A DNA stretch of 6,252 nt from Duncaniella sp. Its GTDB lineage: Bacteria; Bacteroidota; Bacteroidia; Bacteroidales; Muribaculaceae. The notes beneath the pieces were generated by a model that did no database searches, had not been told where the DNA came from, and was given only the letters and a program-made list of their open reading frames with translations. This document shows, piece after piece, positions 1 to 4,824 of the stretch; within the stretch, counting starts at the first letter, position 1; the number at the start of each line of letters is the position of its first letter. A program made the translations under genes and the position numbers. The DNA is taken from contig NZ_JAIDEN010000179.1 of the NCBI RefSeq assembly GCF_029054785.1, positions 1 through 6,252 of the forward strand, read 5' to 3'.

Positions 1-212
1 CCTATTGGGTGAATTCCAGTGTTTTATGCACTTGTTCCCTCATGTAGGGATGCTCCCCCGGAGCATCCGCTATTCCCGCACGGCATCCGCCCGGTATCAG
101 GCTGGCCGCGTTAGCGGTCGGAGGAATTCAGGCCACTGCAAGGGCGCCGTAGGTGTCCGCAGCTGTGGTTAACCGCCGATCACCCCGAAAAAGAGCGCCG
201 TAGGTGCGAAAC
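1..212 (-). repeat. Dispersed intergenic repeat, copy A (left end may lie outside the window)
   Basis: This stretch matches, with substitutions and small indels, the reverse complement of 2870-3110, and its right part matches 3310-3429. The strand given is the sense in which a neighbouring transcript would enter it. Its right end is GGTGCGAAAC at 203-212. Internal structure: a perfect 9-bp hairpin GGATGCTCC/GGAGCATCC at 48-68 with a CCC loop; a second hairpin around CCGC-GTTA-GCGG near 106-119; two copies of GCGCCGTAGGTG at 144-155 and 195-206. The segment between those two boxes (about 170-186) differs from copies B and C, as if a module had been swapped. Indels of non-multiple-of-three length between copies, and no shared reading frame, argue against coding. 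The left end aligns with copy B right up to base 1, so the true end may be off-window. Identity with other genomic copies cannot be tested here. Confidence 0.85.
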
Positions 213-230
213 ATCGTGTGGCGGTCACGC

Positions 231-267
231 AAAAAAGCCCGGCGGGACGCTGGTTCCACTGCCGGGC
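231..267 (-). terminator. Rho-independent terminator, leftward
   Basis: On the minus strand GCCCGGC (267-261) pairs perfectly with GCCGGGC (243-237), and the stem can be extended inside by GGA/TCC. It is followed at once by six T (236-231). On the plus strand no T-run follows the stem, so it acts leftwards. No protein-coding gene on the minus strand leads into it, so it most likely ends the candidate RNA to its right. Confidence 0.75.
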
Positions 268-476
268 AAGGTAATAAGAATATCGGAGGCGGGTTTCTGA
301 TGCCGCCTCCTAAGGTTTCTACGGTTTAGAAACCTTCAATCGGGGCAGAGAGAGCTGACTTTAAGGGTCTGTGCTCTGCTCTTCGTTTTTATAGCCTGAG
401 GCTTGTGGCGGGAGGCTACCTTGAGATGAACGCGCTGTTGATTTCGCGTTCATCAATAAAACCATTCTCCCCTGCC
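231..476 (-). ncRNA. Candidate structured non-coding RNA, unidentified
   Basis: Read leftwards, this segment folds into a chain of strong stems. A 10-bp perfect hairpin lies at 425-454 (GATGAACGCG/CGCGTTCATC, 10-nt loop). A weaker hairpin lies at 392-418 (TAGCCT/AGGCTA). A perfect 10-bp hairpin lies at 312-336 (AAGGTTTCTA/TAGAAACCTT, 5-nt loop). A perfect 8-bp hairpin lies at 285-310 (GGAGGCGG/CCGCCTCC), and the terminator stem is at 237-267. A long-range helix can close the first part: minus-strand GGCAGGGGAGA (476-466) with TCTCTCTGCC (353-344), with one G-U pair and one bulge. The T6 tract fixes the strand and 3' end; the 5' end is uncertain (about 476-500). No good TAnnTTTG promoter was found; the nearest is TCAATTTG at 514-507. 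I see no tmRNA tag, SRP GGAAG loop or RNase P core, and cannot match it to 6S RNA. It could alternatively be a structured leader region for rsmA on the other strand, but the rsmA promoter lies downstream of it. Confidence 0.5.
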
Positions 477-546
477 GATGGTTGAAATCGCACGGCTTAA
501 ATTAAGCAAATTGATGTTGAATATCGCAAATATCGCCGAAAAGGCT

Positions 547-554
547 TATCTTTG
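547..554 (+). promoter_or_regulatory. rsmA promoter, Bacteroidetes -7 box TATCTTTG
   Basis: TATCTTTG is a full match to the Bacteroidetes sigma-70 (RpoD/SigABfr) -7 consensus TAnnTTTG. Transcription would start near 560, leaving a leader of about 23 nt before the ATG at 583. No TTTG is seen at the expected -33 position; the sequence there is part of a direct repeat of AATATCGC (520-527 and 529-536). The identical octamer serves hflX. This box is what rules out the upstream ATG at 478 as the rsmA start. Confidence 0.75.
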
Positions 555-582
555 CAGTTGTAAATTCCGCATCGTAGACACT

Positions 583-1422
583 ATGGCAGTAAACATGAAG
601 AAACGCGGCGGTTCCGGTGCCGGAGCATCGGTGCGCCCAAAGAAGGCTCTCGGACAGCATTTTCTGACCGACGAGAGTATAGCTGCGCGCATTGCTGCGA
701 CTCTTGATGATTTCAAGGGGCTGCCTGTGATGGAGGTAGGACCCGGCATGGGGGTGCTCACCAAATATCTGATCTCCGAGGGCCACGACGTGAAAGTGGC
801 GGAGATCGACGGCGAGAGCATCGAGTATCTCCGCTACAACTATCCCGAACTGTCGGGCCGCATTCTCGATGCCGATTTCCTGCGTCTGGATCTCGCGCAG
901 ATCTACCCTGAGGGGCAGAAGTTCTGCGTGATCGGCAACTATCCCTACAATATCTCGTCTCAGATCTTTTTCCATGTGCTTGACTACCGCGATCAGGTGG
1001 TCTGCTGTTCCGGAATGCTCCAGCGCGAGGTGGCCGAGCGTTTTGCGGCTGCTCCCGGCACAAAGGCGCGCGGGATTCTGAGCGTCCTGCTCCAGGCGTG
1101 GTATGACGTGGACTATCTTTTCACGGTGAGTGAAAACGTGTTCAATCCGCCTCCGAAGGTCAAGAGCGGAGTCATCAGGATGACCCGCAACGGTGTGACC
1201 GACCTGGGATGTGACGAGAAACTTTTCAAGACTGTGGTCAAAACTTCATTCGGACAGCGGCGTAAGACTCTGCGCAATTCGCTGCGCGGACTTTTCCCGG
1301 CGGGAGTCCCGTTGCCCGACGATCCGTTGCTCGCTCTCAGGCCCGAACAGTTGTCTGTCGGGCAGTTTGTCGAGCTTACGAAGCTGATCGCTTCGTGTGG
1401 CCGTCAGGCCAAGAGCCTGTAA
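583..1422 (+). CDS. rsmA: 16S rRNA (adenine1518-N6/adenine1519-N6)-dimethyltransferase RsmA (KsgA)
   Basis: This cytoplasmic SAM-dependent enzyme dimethylates two adjacent adenines in the 3'-terminal helix 45 loop of 16S rRNA, late in small-subunit assembly. With the start at 583 it has 279 residues, close to the family's usual 260-280. Visible motifs: KKALGQHFL at 20-28; SAM-binding EVGPGMGVLT at 51-60 with acidic AEID at 73-76 and the DAD loop at 96-98; catalytic motif IV NYPYNI at 119-124; LQREVAERF at 146-154; FNPPPKVKS at 187-195; FGQRRKTLRNSL at 223-234. The frame stays open back to 478, but those 35 codons contain the -7 box at 547-554 and resemble no family N-terminus, so they are untranslated. 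ATG 595 is a second possible start (275 residues). The first 16 residues are Gly/Ser/Lys-rich and non-conserved. mgtE follows after 57 bp with no terminator, suggesting co-transcription. Confidence 0.97.
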   Translation: MAVNMKKRGGSGAGASVRPKKALGQHFLTDESIAARIAATLDDFKGLPVMEVGPGMGVLTKYLISEGHDVKVAEIDGESIEYLRYNYPELSGRILDADFLRLDLAQIYPEGQKFCVIGNYPYNISSQIFFHVLDYRDQVVCCSGMLQREVAERFAAAPGTKARGILSVLLQAWYDVDYLFTVSENVFNPPPKVKSGVIRMTRNGVTDLGCDEKLFKTVVKTSFGQRRKTLRNSLRGLFPAGVPLPDDPLLALRPEQLSVGQFVELTKLIASCGRQAKSL

Positions 1423-1479
1423 GGTCCGCCAGGAAACGGAAGTCTCACCCCCACAGCAACTCTCTCCCAGCCTCGCACC

Positions 1480-2844
1480 ATGAAGGAATTCACCCATGAA
1501 TATCTCGAACATCTCCGCAAAATAATCAATGACCATGCGGATGCGGCAGCCCGCGAGGAGCTCGCCGATCTTCACCCGGCAGATATCGCCGAACTCTATC
1601 AGGATCTTGACCTCGAAGAGGCCGAGTATCTCTTCAAACTTCTTGACGAAGAGACTCAGGCCGATGTGCTCATGGAGCTTGACGAGGATGACCGCGCCAA
1701 ACTTCTCTCGAAGATGGATGTGGCGGACATCGCCAAGCAGATCGAGCATCTTGACACGGACGATGCCGTGGACATCATTCAGGAACTCGACGAGGATGAC
1801 CGCGAGAAGATCCTCAGCCACATCGACGACGTGGAGCAGGCCGGCGACATCATCGACCTTCTGAAGTATGACGAGGACACGGCGGGCGGTCTGATGGGTA
1901 CGGAGATGATCGTGGTCAACGAGAACTGGAGTATGCCCGAATGTATCAAGCAGATGCGTATGCAGGCCGAGGATATGGATGAGGTCTACTATGTCTATGT
2001 CGTTGACAACGAGGACCGTCTGCGCGGCACTCTGCCGCTGAAGAAGCTTATCACCCATCCTTCGGTGTCGAAGATACGCCATGTGATGGAGACTGATCCG
2101 GTTGCGGTGAAGGCCGACACGCCGATCGACGAGGTGGCTCTCGATTTTGAGAAATATGACCTTGTGGCGATGCCGGTGATCGACTCGATCGGACGTCTGC
2201 TCGGACGCATAACGGTCGACGACGTGATGGATAAGGTCCGCGACTCAAGTGAGCGTGACTATCAGCTGGCTTCGGGTCTTTCGGGCGATGTGGAGAGCGA
2301 CGACAAACTTTTCGCCCAGACCAAGGCGCGCCTGCCGTGGCTGCTGATCGGCATGGTCGGCGGTCTGTGCAATTCGGTGATCCTCGGACGTTTCGAGGGT
2401 GGCTTTGTGGTCGACCCGGCTCTTGCGCTCTTCATCCCGCTGATCGGCGGTACGGGTGGAAATGTCGGTACCCAGTCTTCGGCTATCGTGGTTCAGGGCC
2501 TTGCCAACGGTTCTCTCGACATCAAGAAATCTTCGCGTCAGCTGCTGAAGGAGCTGGGAGTCGGTCTGCTCAACGGCAGTATCATTGCGCTGCTCGTGTT
2601 CCTTTATAATTTCTTTACTCTGGGCCACGGCCATGAGGTGACCACGTTTGCGGTGTCGATCTCTATTTTCTGTGTGGTGATGTTTGCTTCGGTGTTCGGA
2701 ACATTCGTGCCCCTGACGCTTGAAAAGCTGAAAATAGATCCGGCGATCGCGACCGGACCCTTTATCTCGATCACCAACGACATTATAGGTATGCTGATCT
2801 ATATGTCGATCTCTACCTGGCTCATTGTTTTCTTTGCTCAGTAG
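1480..2844 (+). CDS. mgtE: Magnesium transporter MgtE
   Basis: This is an inner-membrane Mg2+-selective channel/transporter of 454 residues, the usual length. Domain order: an acidic superhelical MgtE N domain (about 20-130, with repeated ELDEDDR-type segments at 66-72 and 102-108); tandem CBS domains (about 135-255, with GGLMGTEM near 136-143 and RHVMETDPVAV at 200-210); a linker helix; then a five-helix membrane domain from about 285. The membrane signature GGTGGNVGTQSS lies at 323-334, and PFISITNDIIG at 427-437 carries Asp434, the likely counterpart of the conserved pore aspartate (inferred from position). In characterised MgtE proteins the N and CBS domains bind Mg2+ and close the pore, so gating should be post-translational. 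The 57-bp gap after rsmA holds no -7 box, Mg2+ riboswitch or terminator, so it is probably read from the rsmA promoter. Nothing is truncated. Repeat copy B begins 25 nt after the stop. Confidence 0.97.
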   Translation: MKEFTHEYLEHLRKIINDHADAAAREELADLHPADIAELYQDLDLEEAEYLFKLLDEETQADVLMELDEDDRAKLLSKMDVADIAKQIEHLDTDDAVDIIQELDEDDREKILSHIDDVEQAGDIIDLLKYDEDTAGGLMGTEMIVVNENWSMPECIKQMRMQAEDMDEVYYVYVVDNEDRLRGTLPLKKLITHPSVSKIRHVMETDPVAVKADTPIDEVALDFEKYDLVAMPVIDSIGRLLGRITVDDVMDKVRDSSERDYQLASGLSGDVESDDKLFAQTKARLPWLLIGMVGGLCNSVILGRFEGGFVVDPALALFIPLIGGTGGNVGTQSSAIVVQGLANGSLDIKKSSRQLLKELGVGLLNGSIIALLVFLYNFFTLGHGHEVTTFAVSISIFCVVMFASVFGTFVPLTLEKLKIDPAIATGPFISITNDIIGMLIYMSISTWLIVFFAQ

Positions 2845-2875
2845 TTTTTTTGTTTCGTAATAGTTTTTTGTTTCG
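2842..2875 (+). repeat. Tandem near-duplication at the mgtE stop
   Basis: TAG-T7-GTTTCG at 2842-2857 and TAG-T6-GTTTCG at 2861-2875 are near-identical, separated by three bases. The first copy supplies the mgtE stop codon; the second runs into the first bases of repeat copy B (GTTTCGCACC). It may be a slippage product or a footprint of how the repeat arrived. The T-runs are not preceded by an obvious GC stem, so they are not called as a terminator. Confidence 0.6.
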
Positions 2876-3110
2876 CACCTACGGCGCTCTTTCGTGGGGG
2901 GAGGTACGCATATACCACAGCTGCGGACACCTATGGAGTCCTTGCAGTGGCCTGGATTCTTCTGACCGCTAACACGGCCAGCCTGATACAGCGGCGAATG
3001 CCGTGTGGGGAGGGCGGATGCTGTGCTGGAATTGCGGATGCTCCGGGGGAGCATCCCTACAAGTGGATACGGGAAATGCATGCAAAACATTGGGTATCAC
3101 CCGGTAGGGA
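2870..3110 (+). repeat. Dispersed intergenic repeat, copy B (apparently full length)
   Basis: This is the most complete copy, about 240 bp, in inverted orientation relative to A and C. It starts GTTTCGCACC 25 nt after the mgtE stop. Parts in order: a CACCTACGGCGC box at 2876-2887; the module shared only with copy C (about 2895-2916); a degenerate second box, CACCTATGGAGT, at 2928-2939; a hairpin segment near 2961-2980; GGATG-rich spaced repeats at 3011-3040; a perfect 9-bp hairpin GGATGCTCC/GGAGCATCC at 3036-3056 with a GGG loop; then TCCCTAC (3054-3060) matched by GTAGGGA (3104-3110), which may mark the distal end. It has no coherent reading frame. The distal boundary is set only by comparison with copy A, which reaches the window edge, so it could extend slightly further. 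Confidence 0.85.
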
Positions 3111-3125
3111 CGATTTTTAAAGCGT

Positions 3126-3140
3126 CCTCCGATATGGAGG
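3126..3140. repeat. Small hairpin CCTCC-GATAT-GGAGG
   Basis: A 5-bp perfect stem (plus a G-U pair outside) with a GATAT loop, lying between repeat B and the mini-element. On the minus strand it is followed by ACGCTTTAAAAATC, a poor T-run, so terminator activity is doubtful. Confidence 0.3.
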
Positions 3141-3169
3141 GAGAAAATTTATGGAGACCTATATATTAT

Positions 3170-3258
3170 GAGGCTGTGTCGTAATTAAGCTTTATGAACT
3201 GCACCCCAAAAGTTTTTTGTCTAACTTTTGGGGTGCAGTTCAATTTTGACACAGCCCC
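3170..3258. mobile_element. 89-bp MITE-like inverted-repeat element
   Basis: The ends GAGGCTGTGTC (3170-3180) and GACACAGCCCC (3248-3258) form an 11-bp terminal inverted repeat with one mismatch. Both sides are flanked by TTAT (3166-3169 and 3259-3262), consistent with a 4-bp target duplication, though the AT-rich surroundings make chance possible. The interior holds a perfect 20-bp-stem palindrome, listed separately. There is no room for a transposase, so any movement would need a partner element. From memory, ends of this GGCTGTGTC type occur on Bacteroidetes insertion sequences, but I cannot name the family. It could simply be a bidirectional transcription barrier between the convergent mgtE and hflX. 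Confidence 0.55.
3195..3242. repeat. Perfect 20-bp-stem palindrome resembling two facing IS150-group (IS3 family) ends
   Basis: TGAACTGCACCCCAAAAGTT (3195-3214) is an exact inverted repeat of 3223-3242, with the 8-nt loop TTTTGTCT. Each arm begins TGAACTGCACCCC and continues AAAAGTT; the right arm reads outward-in as TGAACTG...AAAAGTTAGACA. That pattern resembles the terminal repeats of IS150-group IS3 elements (TG.ACTG.CCCC...GTTGGACA type). It may be a relic of an insertion sequence reduced to its two ends, nested in the larger inverted repeat. As RNA in either direction it would form a very stable hairpin that could protect or terminate both mgtE and hflX transcripts. Confidence 0.6.
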
Positions 3259-3282
3259 TTATAATTATAATTATAATTATAA
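3259..3282. repeat. TTATAA microsatellite, four perfect units
   Basis: Four uninterrupted TTATAA units abut the right end of the mini-element; the first four bases may also be its target duplication. The tract is self-complementary and prone to slippage. It may be where the element inserted. No function is assigned. Confidence 0.8.
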
Positions 3283-3309
3283 TAAGGTGGTGATTGGCTC
3301 TGGTGGGGG

Positions 3310-3429
3310 CAGGCTGACCGCGTTAGCGGTCGGAGGAATTCAGGCCACTGCAAGGGCGCCGTAGGTGTCCGCAGCTGTGGTATATGCGTACCTCCCCCCT
3401 CACGAAAAAGAGCGCCGTAGGTGCGAAAC
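3310..3429 (-). repeat. Dispersed intergenic repeat, copy C (5'-truncated, 120 bp)
   Basis: This matches the reverse complement of 2870-2985 (copy B) with about eight substitutions and 4 nt of gap, and matches copy A at 100-212 apart from the variable module. It keeps both GCGCCGTAGGTG boxes intact (3356-3367 and 3412-3423) and a perfect hairpin GACCGC-GTTA-GCGGTC at 3316-3331. It lacks the distal half with the GGATGCTCC hairpin. The end GGTGCGAAAC (3420-3429) lies 20 nt beyond the hflX stop, so hflX transcripts would read into it in the same sense as mgtE reads into copy B. B and C form a large inverted pair with a 324-nt interior. Confidence 0.85.
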
Positions 3430-3449
3430 CTGAATTTCCGGCGACGGTG

Positions 3450-4691
3450 TTATTCGGCGTCCGGCGCGGTCTGGTCAGGATCTTCGTCGTATTTCTGGAA
3501 AAGGAAATCGTTGTAGGGGAAGCGGGTGAGGTGGATTTCCTTTGCGCGTTCGTAGAGCATGTTTTTCAGCTCGTCGATGTTTGCTCCTGTGCGGGCCGAG
3601 ATGAAGACGCAGTCGTGAGGCAGACGAGACATCCACATCCGTTTCAGTTCGTCGAGCGAGATGTTCTCACGCGTTTCGGGAGTGAGGTCGTTTTCGTCTT
3701 TGGGGGTATAGGTGAATGCGTCGATCTTGTTGAAGACCATGATCATCGGCTTGTCGGCGCCGTTGCAGACTTCGCGCAGGGTTTTGTCGACCACTTCGAT
3801 CTGCTCCTCGAAGTTGGGGTGGGAGATGTCAACGACGTGGACCAGGAGGTCGGCTTCGCGGACTTCGTCGAGGGTCGATTTGAAGGAGTCGACGAGGTGG
3901 GTCGGGAGCTTGCGGATGAAACCTACGGTGTCGGTCAGCAGGAAGGGGAGATTGTCGATGATGACTTTGCGGACAGTGGTGTCAAGCGTGGCGAAGAGTT
4001 TGTTTTCGGCAAAAACATCGCTCTTGCTCAGGAGGTTCATCAGGGTCGATTTTCCGGCGTTGGTGTAGCCGACGAGGGCCACGCGGGTGAGTTTTCCGCG
4101 GTTTTTGCGCTGGACGGCTTTCTGCTTGTCGATGCTGCGGAGTTCCTCTTTGAGGAGTGAGATTTTGGTGAGGATTATACGGCGGTCGGTCTCGATCTGG
4201 GTTTCACCGGGACCGCGCATACCGATGCCGCCACGCTGACGTTCGAGGTGGGTCCACATTCGGGTCAGGCGCGGGAGGAGATACTGGTATTGCGCCAGTT
4301 CTACCTGGGTCTTGGCGTTGGCCGTGCGGGCGCGTTTGGCGAAGATGTCAAGGATGAGGCTTGTGCGGTCGAGGATTTTGACTTTCAGCTCACGTTCGAT
4401 GTTGAGGACCTGCTTCGAGGATAGGTCGTCGTCAAAGATGGCCATGCTGATGTCATTGTCTTCGATAAAGGCGCGGATTTCGTCGAGTTTGCCTTTGCCC
4501 ACGAATGTGCGCGGGTTGGGATATGGGAGCCGCTGCATGAATGTTCTGACTGTTTCGGCTCCGGCGGTGTCAGCGAGGAAGGCGAGTTCATCAAGATATT
4601 CGCGCGATTTGGCTTCGTTCTGCTGTTCGGTGATAAGCCCGACGAGGACAGCGCGTTCGTTGATCTGTTCGTTGAGTATATTGTCTATCAT
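3450..4691 (-). CDS. hflX: GTPase HflX (ribosome-splitting/rescue factor)
   Basis: This is a GTPase of the Obg-HflX superfamily that binds the large subunit and, in studied bacteria, dissociates stalled ribosomes, especially under heat or antibiotic stress. With the start at 4691 it has 413 residues, normal for the family. Order of parts: an HflX N-terminal domain with FVGKGKLDEI at 63-72; a helical linker with the family signature RGGIGMRGPGETQIETDRR at 153-171; then the G domain. G1 is GYTNAGKST (208-216), G2 region FATLDTT (233-239), G3 DTVGF (254-258), G4 NKID (321-324) and G5 SAR (365-367). The C-terminus ends in a short acidic tail. The frame stays open up to a GTG at 4751, but that GTG overlaps the -7 box at 4751-4758 and would lie upstream of the transcript start, so the ATG at 4691 is preferred. 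It lies 133 bp downstream of the membrane transferase gene and has its own promoter in that gap. Confidence 0.97.
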   Translation of the reverse strand: MIDNILNEQINERAVLVGLITEQQNEAKSREYLDELAFLADTAGAETVRTFMQRLPYPNPRTFVGKGKLDEIRAFIEDNDISMAIFDDDLSSKQVLNIERELKVKILDRTSLILDIFAKRARTANAKTQVELAQYQYLLPRLTRMWTHLERQRGGIGMRGPGETQIETDRRIILTKISLLKEELRSIDKQKAVQRKNRGKLTRVALVGYTNAGKSTLMNLLSKSDVFAENKLFATLDTTVRKVIIDNLPFLLTDTVGFIRKLPTHLVDSFKSTLDEVREADLLVHVVDISHPNFEEQIEVVDKTLREVCNGADKPMIMVFNKIDAFTYTPKDENDLTPETRENISLDELKRMWMSRLPHDCVFISARTGANIDELKNMLYERAKEIHLTRFPYNDFLFQKYDEDPDQTAPDAE

Positions 4692-4750
4692 ATATTGAAT
4701 TCTTCTTGAAAAAAGGTCGTTGAATATCGTTTGTGGAATTGATGATTCCA

Positions 4751-4758
4751 CAAAGATA
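4751..4758 (-). promoter_or_regulatory. hflX promoter, -7 box TATCTTTG
   Basis: CAAAGATA on the plus strand reads TATCTTTG leftwards, a full match to TAnnTTTG and identical to the rsmA box. The predicted transcript start is near 4745, giving a leader of about 55 nt to the ATG at 4691. No convincing TTTG -33 element is visible at 19-21 bp. Read-through from the upstream transferase gene may add to expression. Confidence 0.7.
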
Positions 4759-4790
4759 ACAATTTTAACTAACTCTTGGGGGTGTTTAAG

Positions 4791-4822
4791 GATTGTTTTT
4801 TAGAGGGCGGTATGCAACAATC
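4791..4822. repeat. Inverted repeat GATTGTT/AACAATC in the transferase-hflX gap
   Basis: GATTGTT at 4791-4797 and AACAATC at 4816-4822 form a 7-bp stem with an 18-nt loop, just after the transferase stop. On the minus strand no T-run follows, so it is a weak terminator at best. It could also attenuate read-through into hflX. Confidence 0.3.
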
Positions 4823-4824
4823 TC

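Noticed and set aside
131..140. GCCACTG in the repeats, like the B12 box of cobalamin riboswitches
   Set aside because: The other conserved riboswitch segments are absent, and the motif occurs at the same place in all copies simply as part of the repeat.
231..476. tmRNA, SRP RNA, RNase P RNA or tRNA
   Set aside because: There is no CCA-type 3' end, tag frame, T-loop, SRP tetraloop context or RNase P core; 6S RNA cannot be excluded but the branched fold does not resemble its rod shape.
1423..1479. Separate mgtE promoter or Mg2+ riboswitch
   Set aside because: The 57-bp gap has no TAnnTTTG box and is too short for a known Mg2+-sensing leader.
1246..2082. 278-residue minus-strand open frame
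   Set aside because: It is antisense to rsmA's end and mgtE, uses the mirror of their codons, and resembles no protein family; mgtE is a certain gene.
2245..3090. 281-residue minus-strand open frame
   Set aside because: It spans antisense mgtE and repeat copy B, and its reading frame is not kept in copies A or C, which differ by non-triplet indels.
3163..3285. Invertible promoter switch between the convergent genes
   Set aside because: No outward promoter is seen inside the inverted repeats, and both flanking genes end here rather than start.
1..3429. CRISPR array or retron from spaced repeats
   Set aside because: The repeats are long, few and dispersed, with no regular spacers and no cas or reverse transcriptase gene in the window.
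3384..4160. 258-residue plus-strand open frame
   Set aside because: It is antisense to the hflX G domain, and its valine/phenylalanine/glutamate-rich composition is the usual shadow of a real gene.
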